Origin: Pelodera strongyloides
Lineage: Eukaryota > Nematoda > Chromadorea > Rhabditida > Rhabditidae
NCBI GenBank assembly: GCA_036852015.1
Contig: JAANDG010000052.1
Coordinates: 124,001 to 188,000 of the forward strand
Length of the DNA: 64,000 nt
Direction of reading: 5' to 3'
The translations under genes and the position numbers were made by a program. Below, piece by piece: positions 1-14,100 of the stretch. The stretch's first letter is position 1. Each line of letters opens with the position of its first letter. Below the pieces are notes generated by a model, which had not been told where the DNA came from, did no database searches, and was given only the letters and a program-made list of their open reading frames with translations.

Positions 1-39
1 TTATTTGCACTGAGTTGTTGAAACGAGGCTCCAAACGAC

Positions 40-124
40 ATGGGATAAAACTGTACGTTGCATATATTTTTCTCATGAATTGTATGTGTGCGTAATAAAC
101 TATTATTATTATTATTATTATAAA
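40..124 (+). mobile_element. 3' end of a retroelement with ATT tail
   Basis: ACTGTACGTTGCATATATTT runs into GTGCGTAATAAACTATTATT. The same segment recurs at 21768-21833 with its own ATT tail, as for the 3' ends of non-LTR elements or SINEs. Confidence 0.5.
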
Positions 125-165
125 ACAAAAAAATAAAATAAAGTCTCATATCGTATGAATATGCC

Positions 166-3100
166 TTACTTCTTTAGTTGTTCTGGAGACGCGGTCGAAG
201 TTTGTGCTTCCTTCTTCAATTTGTTCATTTCAGCGCCAGATTTGAGCAGCTCACCGGCAAGGCGCACGTTTTCAGCTTCGAGCTCGCGAACCTGAGCGGT
301 ATATTACTGAGCGGTATCTTACTTTTAGGAACTAGGAGTTGCACTGGTAATAATCTAAATAGTAGTGACCCAAAAGACCTCCATGTTCGCTAACCTAGGC
401 TAATAATCTATGAATATGGCATGCATTTTCACATGTGAATAAAAGCACATATGCCAGTTTTTCATTAGAAGAAAATAGCTGACGATTAGTGGTAGATTCT
501 AAAGGTCAGAAATACTTAGCAGTTACCGCAAAAAAACTTACCGTCTGATTTTCCTTGGTCAACTTGGCGACCTCGGCCTTTTGTGTGTCGACTTCGACGG
601 AAATTCTAAATTAAAACGGATTGCCTTGACAGTTTTCAATACGATTAGTGAAAAGGGCTAGAAAATGGTCGGCTTGAACTCATACTCTTCGAACATCCAA
701 CAATTGTTGAATGATACACCACGTTCTTGAATCACACATATTTTTATTTCAATAAAGTTTGCGAAAACTGTTATAATTCCATACGTAGAGTTAGAGGGAA
801 TAGAACCACTAAGGTTGTTGATTCCATGTAAGGAGTGTTTATAACAATAATAAAAAACTAAGCACCTCTGCTTCTCTGCCCTCAACTCTTCCGTCTCCTC
901 CTCTCGCTCCTTGATGGTTTCATTCAATTTTTCGATAACTGTTTGAAGGGACGATAATTCTGTGGACACGGATTCAAGGCTACGGAGCTGAAATTAAATG
1001 TTGAGTAATCCAATAGAGCCGTGGCAAATCGAAGGTGAAATGCTCCCTTGGTCAATCAGCATGCGACATGCATATATGGCTGCTCCCTGCGTAAGTAATT
1101 TTTCTGTGCGCGGAATTTGTGCCGCACTGTATTGTTCCCCGCACAGCTTCGGCTCACAGTTATTTTGTGTGCGCGGAATTTGTGCCGCACTTTATTGACT
1201 ACCGCGCAATTACGGCTCATAGCTTTTATGTGCGCGCGGAATTTGTGCCGCACTGTATTGCTCCCCGCGCCGCTTCGGCTCACAGCTTTTTTGTGTGCGC
1301 GGAATTTGTGCCGCACTGTACTGCTCCCCGCGCAGCTTCTGCGCATAGCTGTTTCAACTAAGAGTCGTCAAGTAATACAACTGCCCACCTTATCATTCAG
1401 CTTATCCCTCTCCTCAGTATTCAACTTCTCCCGTTCCTCCATTTGTTTCCTGTGCTCGGTCTCGAGTTCTTCTAATTGCTTGCGAACCTGGAAAAGCTTT
1501 GAGTAATTATTATTCGTATACTGTAGTTTGTAGTTTGTTCAACTGTGATCTGAAGCTTGATCGACCAGATCAAAAAGTTGGAGTTTATAGTTTAGTCTGC
1601 ACTCCGGGTTCAGCAATTTTTTGAAATACTGTTCTTGAAATATGTACAATCGGATAGAGGGTGAAAAGCGGAAATTTGGATTTGGGTTTTGGGACTGTGC
1701 CCCAAACAATAGATTATAGATGCTATAGAGCTTTGCCCTTCGCCCTACTCTGGCCCCATGCGCGCATCGCGCAAATGAGTAGCCGCTTCTGCGGGAAAAG
1801 ATTGCAGATTTGCACGGAAACATTTGAGACACATAGAAACCTCTTTTCTGCGTCTCCGCCTTTCCCACGTTAAAAGCCACTTCTTTCCTGCGGATGCGCT
1901 TACGCATTTTCGCGCTCGCGGCTGAGAACGTAGTAGTATAGGATTTCAGTTACGGGATGCGAAATACGCATATCAGTCGTTTCAAGCTAAAAAGGAAGCA
2001 AAAAATGGCTGACTGAGTATGAATATGAATAAACAGTAAAGATAGAAAATGGCGGGAGTAAACGGGGGTTTAAAGGTATTTAGATAAAATTTGAAGGTTT
2101 CTCTAATAATTATGTATACGCGGGATATAGACAGGGGTAAAGCATGGTTCAGGAAAATTGAAAATTCAGCTGAAACCGGGATTATTTAATATACATAGTT
2201 TATTATTGATTCGCACAACACTCCAATGCACTGCACAAAGAATCACGTACGGTACAATACGACACTGCGCTTACCGTAGTATATGTCTGAGAATATAAAC
2301 TCCAATATTTGGGGCGCTAAATGTACAGTATGAGCAATTCGTTATGGTTCTCTTCTTAAATTCTTATAAAACATCCTTGAAACATACGATATCGTACAAT
2401 AACCCAGACATTATCAAACATTTTTCCATTCGGGAAGTCGAAGTCCTAGCAATTGGCAGATCATTAGGTATCTAACCTAATTAGGCAATTAGCTGGGCAC
2501 TGTACCTGTGTGGCAAGATCTTCTTGTTCCTTCATTCTCTCTTTACTCGTGTCGGCGGCTGATTGTAGGGCCATTAAAGAATCTTCTGATTTCGTTAGCT
2601 TTTCCCGAAGTTCGGAGCCTTCCCGAGCAGTCTGAAATACAGGTTTCCAGTTTTAAAGCGGCATAACAGTCGGTTTTTGAAATCAGACCCGATGATATTA
2701 TTTTATTTTGAACCTGCAACTTGTAACATTGTCATGCATTCTACCTTCTCTATCCTCTCCTCCAATTCCTTGATCTTTTTCTCCTTCTCTTCAGTCTGCG
2801 TCTCCACCTCTTGTACTCGTTCTCGCAGTCTCTTTCTCTCGCCGTCCAGGTCGTTTAGTGATTTGTCCTTCTCCTCTGAATATTTCTTTAAAGGGACAGG
2901 CCCATCAAAGTAAACCTATATTTACGAAACGGTTCATAATGTATATAAAGCATTTTTATTACAATATATACAAACCAAATTTCACCTACTCTCACCCTCG
3001 AAGACTTTTTCCGATGCGCTCATCGTATATGTATACCGTAAAACTGCAGAGATCGAAGCTGTCTATGCAAATTTATCGTGAAATTAAAATGCGAGCTAAA

Positions 3101-6100
3101 TTTGCATATACGCCTTGGAAATCTGCAGCTTTACGATATACATATACGATGAGCTCATCGGAAAAAGTTCCCCAGGGTGAATTATTAGGAGAAATTTGGT
3201 TTGTATATATTGTAATAAAAATGCTTTATATACATTATGAACCGTTTCGTAAATATAGGTTTACTTTGATGGGCCTGTCCCTTTAATTAAGGATTTTAAT
3301 TTTATGAAACAAGCATACATACACAAAGGGTGATCGTTGTCATAATATTGTGGTTCAATATTTGTAGTTTTTTTTTTGTGACAAAGTGGACATTTTTGCG
3401 CACTAGAATTAGGCACTCTGGTTAATTTTCGTTGCAGAAATTTTACTGAAAACGGCTTCAGGCATGCATCGATCAACAAAAAAAAACACGTTTTCTTATT
3501 GTAACATTCCAATATGCAGCAAAACAAAGTGAAGGTTTTGTAGAACAGTCCTCACAGAAAATTGAATTAGGAAACAAGGCAAACCTTCTAATTGCTGCAA
3601 TTGCCTCTTACTAGATGTTGCTTCCTTCTCCAACGACTCGTACTTTTCTTGCAAAGAGATCAACTGGAAAATAAAAGATTATAAAAAATGGATTTATGAC
3701 GTCACAAAAAAATGGCTTTATGACGTCACTTTGGACATTTGGCTAACTCATCATAATATAGTGAAGAATTCAGAATAATCAACAATAAATCAATACCTTA
3801 GCAGCTGCCTCTTTCTCTAGTCTCTCCTTCTCCTCGTGCGCTCTCTTCTTTTCTTGCTCGACTCGTTCCTCAGCCTTTCTCTGTGATTCTAGCCTTGCCT
3901 CCTCAATTTTCCTCAGCGATTCTGCTTTCTCGTCCTCTAGCTGTCTGGCTCTCTCGTCAGCTTTCTTATGTGCCTCTGCCTTCTCCTCTTCAGCTTTCCT
4001 CAGCGATTCAGATTTCTCTGCCTCGAGTTGTCTAAATCTCTCCTCAGAGCTCCGTTGAGCTTCCGCCTTTTCCAACTCGGCTCTCTTCAGCGATTCTGCT
4101 CTCTCGTTCTCTAGTTGCCTGGCTTTCTCGTCAGCTTTCCTCAGTGTCTCTGCCTTCTCCTCTTCAACTTTCCTTAGAGATTCTGCCTTTTCCGCCTCTA
4201 GTTGTCTGATGCTCTCATCGGCCTTTCTCTGCGACTCTGCCTTTTCTTCCTCAGCCCTCCTCAGCGATTCTGCTTTCTCGGCCTCTAGTTGTCTGATTCT
4301 CTCCTCTGCTTTCCTCTGCGACTCTGCCTTTTCTTCGTCTGCCCTCCTCAGCGATTCAGCTTTTGTCGTCTCTAGTTCTCTGACTCTCACCTCCAGTTTG
4401 CTCTTTTCTTTAGCAATTTCGTCCAGCTTTGTCTGCTCAGCGGTGTGCGATGAAGATAGCAGGACGGCTCTGAAATATATGGTAAAATAAAAATAAGCTA
4501 TTCAGCAACCCGCAGTCTCCCACGGTCCCTCTAATTCAGACTTCAGACGTATAGGTCATCTTTATTAACACTTCCAGACGTATAGGTCATACGTACAGAA
4601 AGGTTACGGAATGAGGGGGAGGGGATTCCCGCACCAAGCGTAAAATAGCATAAGCAAACAAGAAATATCATTCAAAATATTATAAAAGAATTTATAAACA
4701 AAAAAATCGCCCCAACATCTGGTACAGTTTTTACCACCCATTTACTGCGAATAGCTGATATGTAGTAAACAGATAAACGATGTCATACGGCTATAATTAT
4801 ACCTTTCTTTTTCGGAAGTCAATTCATGCTCGGTGACTTCGTACTTGGATTTCCACTCGCCAACCTCCGACTGGAATATTATTGTTTTATTGATATTATA
4901 AATGATTACGTATGCACGGAATCGCATTGCAAGATGCAGGTCTTCACGGCATAGTTGCGACCTGCGATGTTGGCGAGCCAACAGCTGATATAACGGTCTT
5001 CAAGGTATTCAAGGCAGATAAGGTATAAATGATTACTAATACCACATATCAGGGAGTTACAAATCTTTCTTCAGTAAAAGACACTCTATATAACTTGTTC
5101 GAAGCAATTCATAGAGGCAACTGCGCGAAAGCTGAAGAGCTAAATGAGGCCGCCGAGCTGGAAGAGGAGTATGTCGAGGAGAAGTGCAAAAGAAACAGAA
5201 TTCACCTGAAGGGTTTCATTCTCCTCACGAACATCCCGCAATTCATCGCGAAGGGTTCCAATTTCGGTGTTCAGCTCGCTGAAAGTGTTTTTATAGATTT
5301 CTATAATTAAATATATATTATAATATATTAAATATATATATATAAATAATAATAAATATATAAATAAATATAAATTTAAATTAAAAAAAAAATTCCCTGG
5401 CACTAGACCGAAGACCTCGAGTAACTGGCAATTTGTCACGTGGAAATTCTAGTCAATGTAACTGAGGCCACATGCAGTATGCACTATGCACCACTCCGAT
5501 TCCCCCGGCGAAATATTCCCTGGGGACAGAAAATAGCATTATAATGTGAGAGGCGAAGAGAAAAAGAGGGAAATTCCCCATGGGGAATTGAGTGGTGTAT
5601 GTGATTGTCCCTGGAGAACCAGTCTACAGATTTTGACTACTGTATTGAACAGCCAGTGAATAAACGAGCCCGTATCCGAAGTGAAGCTGAACTGCTAATT
5701 TATTATTTTCTACTCTACCTGTTCTCCGCTCTGGCCGCTTGCAGTGATGACATCAGAGGCTTTAATTCCTCTGCTACACTTGCCTTTGTTTCTAGCTTGC
5801 GGCACTCCGATTCCAAATCGACAACCTGGAAAAAAACGTTACTTTGCAATGAAAAGTTTTTTGCCTATTTAACAGATTTGTTCTATGATTTTATTAAAAT
5901 CAATAACTTTGGATTTGTTTCTAAAATTAAAATACTGGAAAACAAAATTAATAGGCCAAAGTTTGTGTAAGAAGTGGATAAACCAACAGGAATTCGACTC
6001 TTTTTCGGTGACGGGTTGCGCATGCTTAGTATTTTCAGCTCATGTCGGGTTTAATGCACAGCATTTTGACTGCGTACATATTTCCTTTAACTTATGTTCT

Positions 6101-7293
6101 ACTGTAATATTTACCTTTCTCTCCAGTGTTTGAATCTTTTCGGTGTCAAGTTCGGACTTTTTGCGTTGCTCATCAATCTGTGCGCGGAGTTGTGAGCTGA
6201 AAAAAACCTGCGTTTATCTCGTGATCCACAAAATATTCGCGAAAGCAAAAAAAGAATATTGAATTATTTATTGTTAACCGTGCCAGCGTCATGCGTCATA
6301 CCAATGTAATACATACATGTATTTATATGCTTATTAAGTTAGAGCATTAGAGGGGGGGGGGGGGGGGGGGGGGGGGTTAGGTCTTTGGGGGGGGAGGGGT
6401 AATACATGGTTAGGGCTTAGAGCTTAGAAATACCCGGGTTTTAGATTGGTAAAGAAGATATACATTTTCCGACGATAACTAACAGCAGAGATTCTCGGAA
6501 TGAGTTTTTCTTGATTTTGCTTACGTAGCAGCACAGTGTGAGACTTTCGACTTATTGTTAGTTGTTTTTCAGGAGCCCGACACAAATCATAAGAGCTGAC
6601 GAGAAGATTTATATGGCGGACAAACTTACAGCTCCTCGTTCTTCAGCTTCAAGTCGGCGTCTCTCTCTCCCACTCTGTTTCTCTGTCGCTCCAATTCTAT
6701 CACACTCTCTTTCTTCTCATTGTCTGCGCTTCGCAACTTGTGCTCCAAGTCGTCGTGAGTGGTCTTCAGCTGTCGGAGTGCTTCCTAAATTTGAATATTA
6801 GCTTCAATTTGTGCATTTACGCGTTGTACTGAAATGAGCTCACCGACATGGAACACTGACGCACATATACTGTTCTTTATAGAGGTTCACAGGGAAAACT
6901 CTCAGCCCTCAGCCACTTAGCCAACCTAGAATGCAGTTGACCCAGCACTGACTGACGAAATTCGGCTTTTGCGCGGCGAAAAAAGCAGATGCAGTTACAT
7001 CTCGCCGCACACGTTGTCCAGTCTCACACCAGGTCCGGGCGAATGCACTGACAACCCTTTCGCGAAAACCATGCTCAGGTCATCCTCGCGTGGTCAACCC
7101 ATTAGGGAACCCAGGCTCGGTTGCCTCGGGAGAGGTGTTCCGTCGCTATTTCGGCTCTGGCATGGATGCGGCCTCAAATGTAATTCAGCAAAGGCTCTCT
7201 CACCTGATGTTCCTTCACAGAGTCCTGCTGCGCCATCAGAAGATCCCGCTCCCGCTTTTCCGCATCAGATAACTGTTCGCGGAGTAGAGAAAC
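166..7293 (-). CDS. Coiled-coil gene, C-terminal exons 28-41
   Basis: Exons: 7204-7293, 6630-6784, 6115-6196, 5719-5825, 5206-5278, 4803-4870, 3797-4469, 3585-3663, 2745-2875, 2506-2631, 1389-1487, 866-987, 542-605 and 166-291 (or 170-291 if the last one is spliced on). All encode charged coiled coil, for example KEREEETEELRAEKQ and EKEKKIKELEERIEK, and the phases agree across every junction. Acceptors are typical (ATATTCAG, TTTCCAG, ATTTTCAG). The last exon ends PEQLKK followed by TAA. No globular C-terminal domain is seen. Introns here are mostly 0.1-1 kb and carry the TTAA MITE at 2888-3286, a 62-bp minisatellite, a poly-G run and the nested cysteine-rich peptide gene. Confidence 0.82.
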
Positions 7294-10200
7294 CTAAGAT
7301 AAAAAATAAATATGAGATTTGACTAAATGAATTAGTCGAATCAAAAAGAAATAATGGTAGCCCTGTAAAGTACCGCATCCGCCTCGAGTACCGCCACCGA
7401 AGAGGATTCTTCAAAAAGACTTCTAGTCAATAGGAGAGATAAGAAATAAGGAGTATAACTATAACGACAAAGATGTGGCTTTTCTACCTTAAAAGGGTGA
7501 GGCACATCTCAAATGACCCCTATTTTTGATGATTCCGTCTGTTTCCCCGTGTCAAATATAGTAGGACGCAATATTTTTCTAATTTTCAAGCGCAAAAGTC
7601 ACACACTATTCAGCAATTTACCATGGCCAGTCATACACAACTATATATCGCAGTTGTCACGCCCATTAGCGCTGATTGGCCAATATCGCAATTGCCACGC
7701 CCAAAAGAGCATATTGCCCAATTAGAGCGAAGGAGCGTGCCAACTGCGATATATAGTTGGGTATGACTGGCAATGGTAAATTGCCGAATACTGCGTGAAT
7801 TTTGCGCTTGAAAATTAGAAAAATATCGTATCCTACTATATATGACATGAAGAATCAGATGGAATCATCAAAAATAAGGGTCATTTGAAATGGGCCTGAC
7901 CCTTTAACAGGTTCCCGAGAAAACAAATACCTAGACCTAGCTTTGCACCCATGACCATGACGCTATTGCTGTCACCAACTAATTTTGCAATACACCGTTT
8001 TCGATGCTAGACTTTTTTTATACAACTGAGTCACTATTTTATCACGACGTAAATTACACCGAGATAGGTGAATTACATAAACTCAAAAACACCTTAGTAA
8101 TTCAGGGAAAATCAGGGATCGAGCATGTTGATTTTGATTTGTTGGATTGAATAAATTAGTAAATATGGCGCTAGAGCAAACAAATTCTCGCGTTTTACTG
8201 TGCATGAATTAACTTGTGTACATATTGGAGGCGTATATAAACGGTGGACGTTGAGTGACAAGCAAGCAACATTCGGGATTTACATCACTTCTAAGCTTAA
8301 ACTCTTTGGAACCCAGCTTAAACTTGTACCTCTTCCTCTATCTTCCGTCTCTCTTTCTCTCCCTCCAATAATCTCTCTCTTCTCTCTACCCTTCTATCTT
8401 CAATCTCTCTCTCTCTCCTTACGTCTAAGTCAAGATTCATTTCCAGGTAACCAACGATGTCCACTGTCTCTCTATTCGTTCTCGCTCTCTGCCTCTCTGT
8501 CACTCTGTCAACTCCTACGGTGGACAGACATACAGAGAAGGCAGTCGAACACACTGAGGAGCACAAAGACAAGGGAGAGGTACATAATTATATCTTTCAA
8601 TGTGTATGGTTGGAGACTGGAGATATTGGTTGAAGCTTATCCATAAGCTTCTTTGGCGTACACCTAAACTTGTAGCTTAGGTTTAGAGGATATTAACGAC
8701 CTTATTCTGAATCAACCTCATTTTAAGAACGTCCCTATGTCGTCTGGTGAAGAGTGCCCCGCAGAAGAATCGATTTGTGACGTAATCAATGAACTATTCG
8801 GTGGAGACAACGAGACACCGGAAGAGTACAGACAGAAGAGGTTTGTAGTTTGTAGTTTGGAGTCTATGAGAAACTTGTAGCTATATGTTAATCCCAAACA
8901 TTCTCAAGACCACTCGTTTCCTACTAGGCCTTCGCGCCGAGAAAAATCTTTGTATTAGCCAAAAGCTGTCATAAAACAAGGCAATACAGTACTACTAATA
9001 TAAAAGGAAATAAAGGAAATACGAAATGTTTTAGACAATGCTGTGGCGGCTGCGGAATGGGCAACAATTCTTGTGGCTCGTGCTGCGGATGTTCGTGTTA
9101 GAACTTTGAATAACCAAACTCAACTACTAGCATCAAATCGTAATCAATCAATAGACAATAGGATTCTTTAGATCAATAAACCTTTTGCTGTCATACGACT
9201 GGATTTTACGTTTTACATTCATATCTCATTGGGTACGATGATAAAAAGAATACATTTTGTTAGCTTACTCTCGCTATTGCTTAGACTTATAGTTAGACTT
9301 TTCTCGAAAAGGTACGATGCCAAAATTGAAGTATTAAAAGAATTGAAAGGCACTGCTAACAGAAGTATACAGAAGGAGCAAACAGAGGTAACCCCATAAA
9401 CAAAATACACGCAATGAGGGCGCACCTTACCTATATTATAAATAATAAAATATCTAACCTGATCACTCTGCGAGCTCGTCATCGACTCTAACTGTTGTTC
9501 TAAGACGCCGTTCTTTCTCTGAAGTGTCTCCGCCAGAGCTCTGGCTGTAGACGCCTCAGATTCCAGAGTCTCTGTTTGAGACTCCAATGCGCGAAGTTGA
9601 CCACGTACAGACTGCAATTACGGTAATTGAAGTAATTTTCAGTGACTAGACTTATTTTCTTGTTCAGGTGTTTCGAGACACATCTATTATCCATCCCGCT
9701 AATGGAGTGCGCAAAAGAAGAACTAGTGCATAGACTATTATACATTTTAAACCACACGCTATATTACATTGACTAACAAAATGGACTCACGACAATTTTG
9801 GAATCCCTGGGCAACACTCAACACCGAACAAAAACAGTGTATAAAACAGTGTCTAATTTTCTTTCCAATGTGCAATATACAAATATTCAACATTCAATAT
9901 TTAATAAACTATTCGAGTTTTAGAACCGTAACGTAACAGCAGAATAAATAACTATAGATTCAATCTACCTCAGTCTGCTCTGTCTCTTCTGAGAGTTGTT
10001 CCTCGATTGCCTTCAACTTCTGCTTCAAACTATCACATTCTGAGGCAATTGAGTGTTCACTGCTCTTCAATTGCTCAACTTCTGATTGCAGTTCCTTTAA
10101 AAACTACTGGTCAGAGTACAAAATTCTTGAGCAATAAAATTATGCCCACATAAATTGTTGCAGAATTCTCGCACATCATTCGAAAAATGAATTTAACTTT

Positions 10201-11051
10201 TCCCACTATTTTTCCCCATTTTGCCCGTTTCACCAAAAATTCTCACCCTGATATTCTTCTCCTGTGCATTGTATTCCGAGGTTTTGCTCTCCAGCTTCCT
10301 CTCCAACTCTGACACTCTGTCACCGCCGGCTCTCTCCAGATGGGTGATCTTTTCCTTCAATGTCTCCGCCTCCTTTCTGGAGGATGAGAGCTCGACTTCG
10401 AGAAGATTCGCCTACAGTAAGAAACCAATGAGACACCAATTGATTGACAGCCTACCGTACTTTTTCCGAAAAACCCTTATAACTTGCTAACAATAATTAG
10501 GTAACCGTCACAATTATAGCACAAATGCGACATCATGATTCAACTGACATTTTTTCAATTTCCGAATTTTTCATTACCTTATCATTAGCCGCGTTGAGTT
10601 TCTCGTGCAGTGCGTCGATCTTCCTCTGCGTGTCCGACTCGAAGTCCCTCTCCCGACTCTTCTGTCTGGACTCTTCCGCCCTTAGAGATTCGAGTTCGGA
10701 CGACAGAGAGATAACTTGAGAGTCGAGGAGACGGACCTAAGAAGTAAGGTTAAACTTAAGTTTAACTAAGCTCGTTAATTAAATCAGAGGCATGCGTGGA
10801 CTATCAAACCAGCTAGTCGAATATCAATAATACAAATGGGATATAAATGATGTTCTTTCTTTGTTCTTTCTCTCTATTACTTCTGTTTTACATGTTATTT
10901 AATTAGTGCTTTGAATAAAGATTCACATAATTGGTTTCTAGTGCTTCAATCCAATGATTTACTTCTGGTACTCGTAAGGCTCATAGCCTATACTATACCC
11001 CTACAGCTCTACAACGTCATCCGTCAAAATCAACACTGGAATGAAGGTTTC

Positions 11052-11100
<49 letters not shown>

Positions 11101-14100
11101 ATTATTCAAAATAAATATCCACCTTTTCAGTAGCGGCTTCAAGTTGCCTTTGCAGGTCGTGTTTCACTCTCTCCGTCTCTGATGCACTGTCTTGTTCTCT
11201 GCTCTTCAACTTGGTTTCTGCGTCACTGCACTCTGCCCTCGCCGATTCTAGTTCCGATGTCAGTGATGTCAGACGCGTCGACAGATCCCGAACCTAAGAA
11301 ATCAGCTGATTACGTAGAAGAAAATCAGCTGATTACGTACGAGATCAGAGAACACACACGCATTATTGACGACTAAATAATTAAAAAAAAAAACAGAGAA
11401 TAGGCTCATATTTAGTACGTTACCGTAATCTTGATTTTACGTAAGGCCCCATAGAATCTAATAAATAAACATAAGACTCGCGACTAAATGCGACTGTAGA
11501 ACGTGACCAAAATAAACCCGATTACCTGGCTTTCCGAATCGCTCAGCTTGTTTTGCAGCGTCGTACGGAGGGTCTCAGTCTCCGACTCCGACTCTTGCTC
11601 TCGCCTCCTCAGCTTTGCCTCTGCATCACTGCACTCTGACTTGGTAGTTTCCAGTTGTGACGTCAGCGAAGTAAGTTGAGAGCTAAGATCCTTAAGCTGA
11701 AAACACTTTATTTAATAATATACAATATGATTACTTTAAAAGATTACAAATATTTACTCAACATGTATAAAATGAACATGTATAAAATGTGCACTGCTAC
11801 TGCGAGATGTAATATGCTTTTCGAGCTCCGGTTTAGCTTGATTAAATAAGTTTATTGCAACCTTGACCTACTGTAACTTATGCGTTGCTATTTCTCTCTC
11901 ACCTTCTGCTCTCTCGTCCTTTCCTCGTCGTCTAACTTTCTCTTCAATTCCTGTACTTCTAATTCGAGCTTGTTCTTTTCCTCTGTTACTTTGTCCAGTT
12001 CCTCGCTGTCTTGTGGTTGCTGGAAACAAAAACTAATTGCTAGATTGAATATAAATTGGCTTTATTGATTAGGTGAAATATATAAATTATAATAAAAAAT
12101 AAACTGAATGGGACATGATTCGCATATAAAGCATATCAAGCATTCAACCCTTGCCCATAACACTGTAAAAAAGAAAGTATTTACCGGCGTGGGCGCTCTT
12201 TGTTTATGTAACTGACGTGCAGAATATCTCGCAGCTATCATTGCAGGAGTAGTATAGCAATATTGTCAAACTCCTAGTTTCTAATTGTAAGGCGTACGAC
12301 TGATGGGTGTGCCGGTGTACCGTAGTTGAACACTGAGGCTGAGGCACATATACTGATTATGATATTTCGACTGACGTATAGCTAACCTGCTTAGCCAGCA
12401 TCAGGCTCTGTAGGGCAGCTGTTTTCATCTGAATCTCTCCCTCCATCTGCGCTCTCTCGGCTGTCCACTGTCTCTTGTCGACCGTATGCATGTCTGCTTC
12501 TTGCTCGAGACGTCGCACCTCCGCTGACAGCCGCAGGTTCTCTTTGTTGTTGAGATTCTGAAAGGTGTATACGTATATGTAAACAGGTCTCGTGACGCAA
12601 TGATGCTTACATATAATCAACCATAGAATAAGTGATGCAAACATGATAAACTTGTCATGTTGAACTCCGCCGAGTCAACAATATTCTTAGCTGCTACAAT
12701 TAATGGTTTGCAAGCATTATTGCTATTGGTATGTACCAGTTAGTGACTGAATTTGAGACTTCTACCGTTCAGTGGCATTACACCTGGGTTTTCAGTGTTT
12801 CTCGATTTTCTGTTTCTCGATAACATATGAGATAAAGCTGTATGGCACGTGGTATGAAACCACGTGTCATACCGCTTAAGCCCGGAATCTGTTGTACCAA
12901 CCTCTACATCGGTAACCCTTTGACGTAACATCTCGTTTTCAGCCTTCAGTCCTTCCACGTCACCTTTCTCTCCAGCGTCCTGCGCCTCGGCAAGTTGAGC
13001 GATCATAGAGTTTATCTGAAATTTTATAATATTAACCTTAATAAAACCAAATCCTTTCGCCACAAGAGCGTATTCCTTAAGTCAGTGTTGGTTCAGTACA
13101 GCGATACCAAGATTTGACTTGTTTCGCATAGGCCCCGAGCATTCGGTAACGACAAATTCACCACTCATTTCCCCATGGGGAATTCCCCGTCTTTGCCCTG
13201 CGTGTCTCACATTAGAATGCAATTTTCTGTCCCCAGGGACAATTTCCCCGAGGGAATCGGAGTGATGAATATGGTCTCAGATGACAAATTGCAAACTTCT
13301 TCAGGGTCTTCAGCAAACTCTTCAATGACATCCTGCTAAATGCTGCGCGTGAAACGTATTTTGAGAAGTTGAATATTTTTTTAAATGTTGTGTCCTATTA
13401 TCGAAAGGAATGAATACATTTTATCTAGGAACACACAAATAATAGCCCGTATTCTCGGGTCGACGGGAATGTTCCGTTTGGGAGCTCATTCGTATGCAAA
13501 TTTTTCCTCCAGCTAGTTTAGATAGTCGAGAAATTTGCATACAAAGGATTTCCCAAACGGAACGTTTCCGTCGACCCGAGAATACCGGCTGATATCTATC
13601 GAGTCGAACCGTAGCTCAATAGGAATAAACCAAAGTATCGGTAGGTTACAAATCACGAGAAAGGTTTTCACCAATAAAAATATATTCCCGATCTGACGGC
13701 AGCAATACGAATACCAGTTTCTATAACCATGCAGGTTGGCATGTTTTATATAAACTTTTCCCACCTGCATAAATAACTCATGCTTTTCGCTCTGCTCCCG
13801 ATCCAGTTGTAATGTAAGTTCTCTTTTCTGTGCCATTAGCAATTGCACGTCAATTGGCATTTTACTTTCATATTGTTTCTTCAAACTCTCCCATTGTTGC
13901 CTGAAAAGGGGCAGCAATTTGAAATCAGTTCGTGACCAACTCGTGGCCAAGTTTCATCGAAAACCGCATCTGATGGTCGTCAAATGGTCACGAACCGGTA
14001 TTCTCCAAGTAACCTCATTTCGTTGAAAGCGTTGAAGTTCAGGAATTATGAAAATAATATTTTCCAAAGTATTATTTATTCCCGGAACGAGTTTGCTGGT

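Noticed and set aside
1056..1506. Repetitive Arg/His/Cys-rich frames on both strands
   Set aside because: They are the 62-bp minisatellite read in several frames; it lies in an intron.
8318..8572. Minus-strand Arg/Glu-rich frame resembling the coiled coil
   Set aside because: It is the antisense shadow of the cysteine-rich peptide gene and its CT-rich leader; it has no host splice sites.
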